Positions 1 through 7,300 of a stretch of 11,945 nucleotides of DNA are shown in pieces. The notes below the pieces were generated by a model. It had not been told where the DNA came from. It worked only from the letters and a program-made list of their open reading frames with translations, and did no database searches. The number at the start of each line of letters is the position of its first letter. Within the stretch, counting starts at the first letter, position 1. This DNA is from Rickettsiales bacterium (GTDB lineage: Bacteria; Pseudomonadota; Alphaproteobacteria; Rickettsiales; JALZUV01), in contig JALZUV010000045.1 in the NCBI GenBank assembly GCA_023301245.1, forward strand, positions 1 through 11,945. The letters are read 5' to 3'. The position numbers were made by a program, and so were the translations under genes.

Positions 1-159
1 TTCATAGAGGGGAGATAATTCTTTTTCCGCAAAACTGGCGGCAGTGTTCATCATAAATTTGGTGGTTTCAGCATCATAGCCCTCAAGTACATCTTGCACC
101 TTTAGTAGTTGGTGAAGGATGAAATCATAATCATCATGCGGGGTACGATAGGCGGACAT
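1..159 (-). CDS. Acyl-CoA dehydrogenase, N-terminal fragment (cut by window edge)
   Basis: Only the first 53 codons are in the window; the gene runs off the left edge. The peptide opens MSAYRTPHDDYDFILHQLL and continues through a helix containing FAEKELSPLYE. This matches the short N-terminal extension and first helix of the large acyl-CoA dehydrogenases (the DmdC/AidB-like branch, about 600 residues), where a Y-x-x-P-x-x-D-x-x-F-x-L pattern precedes the flavin domain. Such enzymes use FAD to introduce a 2,3-double bond into acyl-CoA thioesters in the cytoplasm. The ATG at 157-159 is preceded by AGAAAG at 167-172, about 7 bases away, which is an acceptable ribosome binding site. It lies 65 bases downstream of the sugar transferase on the same strand, behind an inverted repeat. 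Substrate and catalytic residues are outside the window. It is probably not part of the polysaccharide pathway. Confidence 0.75.
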   Translation of the reverse strand, partial: MSAYRTPHDDYDFILHQLLKVQDVLEGYDAETTKFMMNTAASFAEKELSPLYE

Positions 160-170
160 ATCAATGCTTT

Positions 171-197
171 CTAAATGTTTTAATCTCCAACATTTAG
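171..197. repeat. Perfect 9-bp inverted repeat upstream of the acyl-CoA dehydrogenase gene
   Basis: CTAAATGTT (171-179) and AACATTTAG (189-197) are exact reverse complements separated by 9 bases. The repeat lies in the 65-base gap between the sugar transferase stop and the acyl-CoA dehydrogenase start. On the minus strand the right arm is not followed by a run of T, so it is not a good intrinsic terminator. Its symmetry and its place just upstream of the start, touching the likely ribosome binding site, suit a repressor operator or a small 5'-leader hairpin. The function is inferred; the symmetry is directly visible. Confidence 0.5.
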
Positions 198-224
198 CAT
201 AGAAAGATTAGAATTTGGTAAATT

Positions 225-935
225 TTAATGCGCGTTAAATGCGCGGATAACCACCCAAACAGTTTTAAACAGAATGGTGATTTCTTTAAGCAACGACCAA
301 TTGTCGATATAGTCATTATCGTAATAGGTGCGATTAGCAATTTGGTCATGCGTTTCGATAAATCCACGGCAGCGATTTACTTGCGCCCAGCCTGTAACAC
401 CTGGCTTTACGCGGAAGCGTTTCGAATAACTATCGACTGAATTTAAAAATAATTGATCATGGTAGCGTGCGTGGGGGCGAGGGCCAATAAGCGACATTTC
501 GCCACGCGCAATGTTAATAAGCTGTGGCATTTCGTCTAAGCTAGTACGGCGTAAGATGCGCCCCATACGAGTGTGGCGAATATCATTCGCTTGGCTTTGG
601 CTGGCCGTATTATCATCGCCAGAAACTTGGGTCATGGTGCGGAATTTGAAAATTTCAAACGTCTTTCCATCAAGTCCTGTGCGGGTTTGTTTAAAGAAGA
701 TATCGCCTTTGCTATCTAGCTTAATCAGAACTGCGAGAAAGAAGAATAAAGGAACTGCCACAGGTATCGAAGCAATTACCACCAGAGTATCGATGAATGA
801 TTTAGTGATTCGCATGGTAACTGTTGGCGGGGTTTTAGAAGATTCAATGGCTTGGCGAATTTCTTCCATAGCAACATCACCAACCGACATGGTCTTAAGG
901 TATGAAGTTTTATTTGCTGTGTTTTGTACGTTCAT
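225..935 (-). CDS. Bacterial sugar transferase (monotopic phosphoglycosyl transferase initiating polysaccharide synthesis)
   Basis: 236 residues, PF02397-type. Enzymes of this family move a hexose- or HexNAc-1-phosphate from a nucleotide sugar onto undecaprenyl phosphate at the inner membrane, the first step of exopolysaccharide, capsule or O-antigen repeat assembly. One hydrophobic segment at about residues 47-72, containing prolines 58 and 62, corresponds to the re-entrant membrane helix. It is followed by KFRTM (97-101), the catalytic Asp-Glu pair in SLDEMPQ (D134, E135), the SLIGPRPH motif (148-155) and KPGVTGWAQVN near residues 175-187. It is the short PglC/WcaJ-C-terminal form: about 45 mostly polar residues precede the helix, and the multi-span N-terminal domain of WcaJ/WbaP is absent. 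No strong Shine-Dalgarno precedes the ATG at 933-935, and Met16 (ATG ending at 890) is an alternative start. It lies 127 bases downstream of wecC on the same strand. The transferred sugar cannot be read from sequence. Confidence 0.93.
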   Translation of the reverse strand: MNVQNTANKTSYLKTMSVGDVAMEEIRQAIESSKTPPTVTMRITKSFIDTLVVIASIPVAVPLFFFLAVLIKLDSKGDIFFKQTRTGLDGKTFEIFKFRTMTQVSGDDNTASQSQANDIRHTRMGRILRRTSLDEMPQLINIARGEMSLIGPRPHARYHDQLFLNSVDSYSKRFRVKPGVTGWAQVNRCRGFIETHDQIANRTYYDNDYIDNWSLLKEITILFKTVWVVIRAFNAH

Positions 936-1035
936 TTGTATGTTTCTAAAGGTTTCTAGTTATTTCCTATAGTTTCATTATGGGGCATAAAGGTTAAGGT
1001 TTCGCTGATATAATGCTAATTATAGTGTAGTTATT

Positions 1036-1051
1036 AATTATATATATAATT
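1036..1051. repeat. 16-bp AT-only palindrome in the wecC / sugar transferase gap
   Basis: Positions 1036-1051 form a perfect palindrome of A and T only, AATTATATATATAATT, just after the wecC stop codon on the minus strand. About 12 bases further along the transcript (1019-1024, minus strand) is a TATAAT hexamer that could be a -10 element for the sugar transferase, although no good -35 hexamer stands at the usual spacing. The stretch could be a protein-binding site, a promoter-unwinding region or simply AT-rich spacer. Only the palindrome itself is certain. Confidence 0.3.
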
Positions 1052-1062
1052 TTAGATGAATT

Positions 1063-2328
1063 TTATGTAAGGTTTTTGTGCCATACTCCACAGAAATCTA
1101 GCACTACTTTACTGTCTAGCGCATGTTTGTCAACATAACCAAAGGTTCGGTGGTTAACGAGTGTAGCGATAATGTCGGCCTCGCCAATAGCGGTGAGTGC
1201 ATCGGTAAATTCGATATTATCATATTGAGATAGCGAATCAGGCAGGTTTTTAATGTGCGGTTCGCAAACGTAAAGTTTTTGCCCGTGCGCTTTGGCGATA
1301 TCAGCCACAATTTCAACGGCTGGGCTTTCGCGTAAATCATCAACATTTGGTTTATAGGCAAGGCCAAGGCAGGCAATTTTAGCATTTGGGTTGTCTTTTA
1401 GGTGTGCCATAATTTTATCAGCCGCTTGATGCGGGCGTTCATCATTAATTTTACGCGCGGCTTGTATCAGTGGTGTGTGTTGCGGTGCTTCAGCGACAAT
1501 AAACCATGGATCAACAGGGATACAATGGCCGCCCACTCCGGGGCCTGGGTTGAGGATATTCACGCGGGGATGCAAATTAGCAAATTGCACTACGCGGTTT
1601 ACGTCAATATCGTGATGATCGCACACGTTGGAAAGTTCGTTAGCGAAGGCGATATTTACATCGCGGTAGGCGTTTTCAGATAGCTTCACTAGTTCGGCTG
1701 TATTGTGAGTTCCCACATGGCACTCGCCTCGCACAAATACATGATAGAAACGCTTGGCGAGTTCAGCACATTTGGGAGTCATGCCACCAACGATACGGTC
1801 ATTATTCATTAGTTCGGTAATAATTTGGCCAGGTAAAACACGTTCGGGACAATAGGCAATACGAATATCGCTCTGCTCGCCATGCGTGTGTGGGAAGGTA
1901 AGGTCTGGGCGTTTTTCAGCCAGTAATTTCGCGGCATTATCGGTGGTGCCAACGGGGGATGTTGATTCGATAATCACCAAATTGTCTTTTTGTAATTGGC
2001 CTGCAATTTCGCCGATAGCCGCATCGACATAGCTCATGTCAGGTTGTTTATCGTGCGTAATAGGGGTGGGCACGGTGACGATGAAAATATCGGCTGGTTG
2101 TGCATGGTCGTAAGCTTTGAGCGAACCATCGCCTACTACTTTAGTCACGAGGCCTTCGAGGTCAGGCTCTACAATATGGATTTTACCTTGGTTGATTGTA
2201 TCAATGGCATGTTGGTTTTTATCAACACCGATGACTTTCAGCCCTCGGCTGGCAATGAGAGTGGCGGTGGGCAGGCCAATATAGCCTAAGCCCATTACGC
2301 AAATAGTCTTAAACGGATGCAGCGACAT
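1063..2328 (-). CDS. wecC: UDP-N-acetyl-D-mannosamine dehydrogenase
   Basis: 421 residues. It catalyses two successive NAD-dependent oxidations of UDP-ManNAc to UDP-ManNAcA in the cytoplasm. The Rossmann motif GLGYIG is at residues 13-18, followed by the UDP-sugar dehydrogenase signatures ESTSPVGTT (121-129), the WecC-typical IAYCPERVLPGQ (157-168), the conserved lysine region LVKLSENAYRD (213-223), and PGPGVGGHCIPVDPWF (261-276) with the catalytic cysteine C269. I recognise close likeness to E. coli WecC along the whole length (for example HIVEPDL, DVNIAFANELS and HPRVNIL), so the ManNAc substrate is better supported than glucose or GDP-mannose. An in-frame ATG lies 24 codons upstream, but I chose the ATG at 2326-2328: AAAGGA stands about 8 bases before it, and homologues begin at this point. 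It overlaps the end of wecB by 20 bases, indicating co-translation in one operon. Confidence 0.95.
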   Translation of the reverse strand: MSLHPFKTICVMGLGYIGLPTATLIASRGLKVIGVDKNQHAIDTINQGKIHIVEPDLEGLVTKVVGDGSLKAYDHAQPADIFIVTVPTPITHDKQPDMSYVDAAIGEIAGQLQKDNLVIIESTSPVGTTDNAAKLLAEKRPDLTFPHTHGEQSDIRIAYCPERVLPGQIITELMNNDRIVGGMTPKCAELAKRFYHVFVRGECHVGTHNTAELVKLSENAYRDVNIAFANELSNVCDHHDIDVNRVVQFANLHPRVNILNPGPGVGGHCIPVDPWFIVAEAPQHTPLIQAARKINDERPHQAADKIMAHLKDNPNAKIACLGLAYKPNVDDLRESPAVEIVADIAKAHGQKLYVCEPHIKNLPDSLSQYDNIEFTDALTAIGEADIIATLVNHRTFGYVDKHALDSKVVLDFCGVWHKNLT

Positions 2329-3493
2329 TAGCAGTTCCTTTGTTGTGGTGACGTTCGATAATATGGTTAATAATGTGCAAGGCAGCTTTGCCATCGCCAT
2401 AAAGATTTTCGCCTTGTTGCATTGAATGATAGGTGGTTTCGTTGTTTAATAATTCATTCGCTGCCGCGATAATTTTTGCGCTATTGGTGCCTACTAATTT
2501 GCACGCATTGGCGGCCACGCCTTCGGGGCGTTCGGTCACATCGCGCAGCACGAGCACAGGTTTTTTCAGGCTTGGGCCTTCTTCTTGCACGCCACCAGAA
2601 TCGGAAATAATGAAATGTGAGCGATTCATTAAGTAAATAAATTCGAGATAATCAAGTGGCTCGCCAAGGTGGATGGAAGGATGCTCGCCCAGCAATTTCT
2701 GCACGGGTTCGCGCACATTGGGGTTGAGGTGAACGGGGAAGAAAATTTCCACCTCATCGCGGTTGGCGATGGTGTTAAATGCTTCGCATACAGCTTCCAC
2801 GCCACCATCAAAATTTTCGCGGCGGTGCATGGTGGCTAGCACTAGTTTTTTATCGCCATTTAGCATGGAGAATTTTTGTTTCATCTGCTCTTGTAAGGTT
2901 TCGTTAGATTCTAATAGATGCGAGAAATAATGCAACGCATCGACCACCGTATTACCCGTGACGAAAATATTCTCCGCCAGCATTTTTTCCTGATGCAAAT
3001 AATCTGCCGATTGTTGGGTGGGTGCAAAATGCATATCGGCGAGCAACGACATGGTGCGGCGATTAAATTCTTCAGGGAAGGGTGCGTGTAGGTCGTGACT
3101 GCGCAAGCCCGCCTCAATATGCCCCACAGGAATGCCAAGATAAAAACATGCCAAGCTGGTGGCAAAGCCTGTGGTAGTATCGCCTTGCACTAAAACGCGG
3201 TCAGGTTGGTGTTGTTTTAGCGCGGGTTCAATTGCTTGCAGCACGGTGGCGGTGAGGCTGCTGAGTGTTTGATTAGGGCGCATAATGTCGAGGTTAAAGT
3301 CAGGTGTCAGCTCGCATAGGTTGAGCATTTGATTCAACATCTCGCGATGCTGCCCCGTTACGCCAATAATGGAGGTGATATTTGGGGTGTCGCGTAACGC
3401 ATTCAGCACAGGGGCAAACTTAATTACCTCTGGTCTTGTGCCAAATACAGACATTATCCTTAGTGGTTTGCTCATGATTCTATTTAATAGCAT
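2309..3493 (-). CDS. wecB: UDP-N-acetylglucosamine 2-epimerase (non-hydrolysing)
   Basis: 394 residues from this start. It reversibly converts UDP-GlcNAc to UDP-ManNAc in the cytoplasm, supplying WecC. The fold is GT-B-like. Visible motifs are VFGTRPE near the N-terminus (16-22), QGDTTT (103-108, with D105), HIEAGLRS (125-132, with E127), FPEEFNR (139-145), TMHRREN (221-227, with H223) and the UDP-binding SDSGGVQEEGP (297-307). D105, E127 and H223 match active-site residues described for E. coli RffE/WecB. Two starts are plausible: ATG at 3491-3493, preceded by a weak AGG, and ATG at 3473-3475, which gives 388 residues and an N-terminus closer in length to E. coli WecB (376). Neither has a strong ribosome binding site. 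The stop overlaps the wecC start, and the gene start faces that of the wecG-type gene only 32 bases away. Confidence 0.95.
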   Translation of the reverse strand: MLLNRIMSKPLRIMSVFGTRPEVIKFAPVLNALRDTPNITSIIGVTGQHREMLNQMLNLCELTPDFNLDIMRPNQTLSSLTATVLQAIEPALKQHQPDRVLVQGDTTTGFATSLACFYLGIPVGHIEAGLRSHDLHAPFPEEFNRRTMSLLADMHFAPTQQSADYLHQEKMLAENIFVTGNTVVDALHYFSHLLESNETLQEQMKQKFSMLNGDKKLVLATMHRRENFDGGVEAVCEAFNTIANRDEVEIFFPVHLNPNVREPVQKLLGEHPSIHLGEPLDYLEFIYLMNRSHFIISDSGGVQEEGPSLKKPVLVLRDVTERPEGVAANACKLVGTNSAKIIAAANELLNNETTYHSMQQGENLYGDGKAALHIINHIIERHHNKGTANVAASV

Positions 3494-3525
3494 CTAAACC
3501 TAAATAAGCTGTTAAGACTTGTGCT

Positions 3526-4329
3526 ATGACATCATCAATGCCTATTTTTCAAATCCCTGCTGCTGCAAAAGCGCAGCGTATTGAGTTTTTAGGTTGCCCG
3601 CTCGACCCGCTTTCGATGGAGCAAACGGTTGAAATTATCGGCCAAGCTATTCGCCAGCGTCAATCGTTGCAGCATGTAGTGGTGAATGTAGCCAAATTAG
3701 TGCATTGCCAAACCGATGCTGATTTATACCGCGATGTTGCAGGTAGCGACCTCATTAATATTGATGGTATGGGGGTGGTATGGGGCGCGCGTTTAGCTGG
3801 AATTGATATTCCTGAACGTGTGGCGGGAGTCGATTTAATGGATAATATTCTCGCCTTTTGCGAGCGCGAGGGAAAACGTCCGTTTATCCTTGGTGCTAAG
3901 CCAGAGGTGTTGGCGCAAGCGGTAGAGAACATCCAAGCGAAATATCCGAAACTGCAAATGGCTGGAACTCAGCACGGCTATTACGATAAAGCGACTGAAC
4001 CGCAAACGATGGAAACCATCCGCGATAGCAAGCCTGATTGCTTGTTTATCGCCATTTCGTCGCCGCATAAAGAGCGCATTATGGGTGCTTATAAAGACAT
4101 GCTGAATATTCCCTTTATGATGGGAGTTGGTGGTACTGTAGATGTGATGGCGGGCTATGTAACCCGTGCGCCTGAATGGATGCAAAAGGCAGGGCTTGAG
4201 TGGGTGTATCGTATTTATCAAGAGCCGCGCCGCATGTGGAAGCGCTATGCGGTCACGAATAGTAAGTTCGCAGTTTTATTGTTGAAACTACTAACAAAAA
4301 CTTATCGCCCGCCTAGCCACATGAGCTAA
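3526..4329 (+). CDS. WecG/TagA/CpsF-family glycosyltransferase (GT26), probable UDP-ManNAcA transferase
   Basis: 267 residues and the only plus-strand gene. GT26 enzymes act at the inner face of the cytoplasmic membrane on undecaprenyl-PP-sugar acceptors: WecG adds ManNAcA in enterobacterial common antigen, TagA adds ManNAc in wall teichoic acid. Family signatures run in order: N54 in VVNVAK, INIDGMGVVW (77-86) with the conserved Asp D80 proposed as catalytic in TagA, RVAGVDLM (98-105), FILGA (120-124), GYYD (151-154), ISSPHKE (177-183), and MGVGGTVDVMAG (199-210) followed by RAPEWMQKAGLEW and a basic YQEPRRMWKRY (231-241). The C-terminus ends with an amphipathic or hydrophobic stretch (248-257) that fits the membrane-targeting tail. 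Being beside wecB and wecC makes ManNAcA the likely donor sugar; this is inference. Met5 (3538) is an alternative start, and the Shine-Dalgarno is weak. Its stop lies 31 bases from that of the RTX gene. Confidence 0.92.
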   Translation: MTSSMPIFQIPAAAKAQRIEFLGCPLDPLSMEQTVEIIGQAIRQRQSLQHVVVNVAKLVHCQTDADLYRDVAGSDLINIDGMGVVWGARLAGIDIPERVAGVDLMDNILAFCEREGKRPFILGAKPEVLAQAVENIQAKYPKLQMAGTQHGYYDKATEPQTMETIRDSKPDCLFIAISSPHKERIMGAYKDMLNIPFMMGVGGTVDVMAGYVTRAPEWMQKAGLEWVYRIYQEPRRMWKRYAVTNSKFAVLLLKLLTKTYRPPSHMS

Positions 4330-4360
4330 ACGAGCGATAGTTGTTAAAGTGAGCTTATTT

Positions 4361-7300
4361 TTACTGTAGTGCAATATCGCTGGCATCTAGGCCAACGTAG
4401 TTGGTGAGCGTAATACTGCCCTCATTTGCAATAGTGATAACCGTATCCGCGCCCACCACTGCGATAGACGCTAATACGTCTGCTGCGGTTGATACACCTG
4501 TGACAGTGGCGAACACTAGCGTGTTATCGCCTGATGCAAAGTCAGTTATTGTGTCATTATCAAAGCCATTTTCGAATTGGAACGTGTCGTTGCCGAGGCC
4601 GCCAGTTAATGCATCATCGCCGCCGCCACCAATGAGCGTATCGTTATTTTCGCCACCAACAATAATATCATTATTACCCGTATTAAGTTCTAATTCGACG
4701 AGGCCGCTGCCATAAATTCCACCCGTTGCGAAAATTTCAGCGCTACCGTTGCCATCCCAATCGGCGACAATAATTTTATCTGCACCTGAGAAACTTAAGC
4801 GTTCTGATGTGCCATCAAGATTGTAGCGAGTAATTCCCGAAATAGTTCCACCACTTTGATAACTACCATCAGCGGAGATAATTTCCATCACGCCATCGCC
4901 ATCAATATCGCCATAGTCATAGGTTTCAAGGTTATTATAGGTAAAGCGAGAGCCTAAGTTGCCGCCTTGGAAAACTACAGGACCTGCAGCAATAGCACCA
5001 CTTGTGAAAACCGCATCGTTCGTAAGAATTTCCAGCCCACTATCGAGGTCAAAATTACCTACTTGGAAATCGGCATCTGAGGCAAAGCTATGGCGTAATA
5101 CGGTGCCATCTAATTCATAGAAAGTGAGGCCCTTAATTTCAACGCCATTTTGGAAAGAGCCATCATTAGAGATAACCTCTTTATCGCCATCACCATCAAT
5201 ATCGGCAATTTTAAAATCATCGCCAAAACTATTAAAAGTGATACGGTTAATCGCACCAGCACTATCGTACCAAACACCGCCAGATAATGGCGCGCCATTC
5301 GAGAAAGTTCCATTATTGGCAATAATATCCAATGAGCCATCGTTATTTATATCGTTAACTTCAAAGTTCCCTACACCGTTAAAAGTAATACGGTTAATGC
5401 TGCCATCAATGCCGTTAACCCATGCAGCGCCGCCCTCAGAATCAGTCACAATATCTAAGGTGCCATCGCCATTCCAATCGGCAATTTTATCATTTACGTT
5501 ACTGCTAAAGGTAACGCGGTTTATACTCATATCTGTGCCATCTATCCATACGATGCCTGCACCAAATGCACCATTTTGCGTAACGATGTCAGCATTGCCA
5601 TCGCCATTCCAATCACGAATCTCAATATCACCAAGTTCGATAGAGGTGACACGATTAGCCACGGCAAGTTCGTTAATGGTGCCTTCGATAGTAAGGCCTG
5701 AGATAGAAGGGTCGCCGCCTGCTTGCACCCCTGTAAAGTTTGTGTGGCTAAAGTCGGCTTGTGTTGCACCTTCAAAGGTGATGGTTTGTCCGTTGCCAAA
5801 ATTAAGCACTGCATCCGCACCTACTTGGGTAAAGTTTAAATCTTCAAAATAGAGGTTGCTACCAAAATCAGTTAGGTCGATAAGGTCGCTTGTGTTGGCT
5901 GCATCGTAATTTTGAATGATATCATTATCGAGGCCATTATTATCAATCACAAAACTATCAGTGCCCGAACCGCCTGTCAGAATGTCATCGCCTGCGCCGC
6001 CGTTAATAATATCGTCGCCTGCGCCGCCAGAGATAACATCGCTACCTTCGCCGCCATTTAAAGTGTCGTTACCCGCACTGCCCGAAATTTCATCATCATC
6101 GGCAAAGCCGTTAATGATGTCATTGCCGCCTAGGCCATCAATAATATCGGCACTCGCCGTTCCATCTAAAATATCATCGCCTTCGGTGCTGCCGCCATTG
6201 GCATTACTGCCCTCACTCACGCCGATAAAATTGCTGGCGGTTAGGTCGCTCAATAGAGTGCTTAAAATTTGTAGCTGTTGGCCGTTGCCTAAATCGAGAT
6301 GAATATGGTTGCCCGATTGTGTGGCAATATCATCTAAATATAAATTAGAGAAAGCGCTTAGGTCGATAATTTCAAGGGGGTTGTTGAACTCAAAATCGCT
6401 GATTTTATCAACATCGCCAGCGTGAACATCAATCACAAAACTATCGTTACCTGCTTGGCCTTTAAGAACATCGTCGCCTGCATTGCCGTTTAAAATATCA
6501 TCGCCTGAACCACCATAGAGAAGGTCATCACCATCATTTCCATTAAGTATGTCTTCTTTGTTTTGGCCATAGATTTTGTCGTTGCCTTCGCCACCGTTAA
6601 TAGTGTCATTATCATTTTGCCCTAATAGGCGGTCATCGCCTGCTCCCCCATTAATAAGATCATCACCGCTACCACCTTCAACTGTATCAGCACCTTCGCC
6701 ACCCGAAAGAGTGTCGTTACCACTGTTGCCATCAATAAAGTCGTCGCCACCGAGGCCGTCAACAACATCGTTACCCGTAAGGGAGCTAATATTATCAAGC
6801 CCTGCTGTACCCGTAATATTGTCATCAAATGCTGACGGTGCGAGTGATCCACCTAAGAATATAAAATTATTCAGCGTTAGGTTAATAGCACTATCAATTA
6901 TGAGTGAGAAATCTGAACCATTATGACTGACAATAGTTTGTGCGCCAACGATAGAAACAGTTATCTCATCAACGCCAGTACCAATACCTGTAATGCCTAA
7001 AGCTCCTAGGTCTATTTGCTCGTTGCTTTCAAAATCAAGAATAATATCGGATGAAATAACGGTTGAATCTGATGTTGCATCATACTGATACTTATCAGTG
7101 CCATTTCCTCCCGTTAATGTATCTGCACCGCTACCACCAATGATGATATCATTGCTGCCTTGGCCATCTAAATCGTCATCTCCCGCACCACCGTAGATTA
7201 AATCATCTTGGCCTCCGCCATAAATTTCATCATCACCTTCGCCGCCCAATATCGTATCTTCGCCGTTCGCAGCATAAACCACATCATTGCCAAGACCGGT

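Noticed and set aside
511..972. Plus-strand open frame of 153 codons
   Set aside because: It lies opposite the sugar transferase, which has full family motifs. The antisense translation resembles nothing and lacks a convincing ribosome binding site.
2329..2400. Longer wecC start adding 24 residues
   Set aside because: The extension lies inside wecB, its translation has no likeness to WecC N-termini, and AAAGGA stands correctly before the ATG at 2328.
4330..4360. Bidirectional terminator between the convergent wecG-type and RTX genes
   Set aside because: The 31 bases show only a TGAGCT direct repeat (4322-4327 and 4350-4355) and a short T run; no GC-rich hairpin can be drawn.
5124..5852. Plus-strand open frame of 242 codons
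   Set aside because: It is antisense to the propeller part of the RTX gene. Its Ser/Pro/Leu-rich translation is what the reverse of Asp/Gly/Asn-rich codons gives, and it shows no domain.
5945..6808. Regularly spaced short repeats resembling a CRISPR or satellite array
   Set aside because: The 27-base period is explained by in-frame RTX nonapeptides. Units vary at third positions and no fixed repeat/spacer structure exists.
5916..6926. Plus-strand open frames (5916-6302, 6576-6926) rich in Ser-Pro-Pro
   Set aside because: These are antisense shadows of the 27-bp RTX repeats, with a periodic SSPAPP-like pattern and no independent support.
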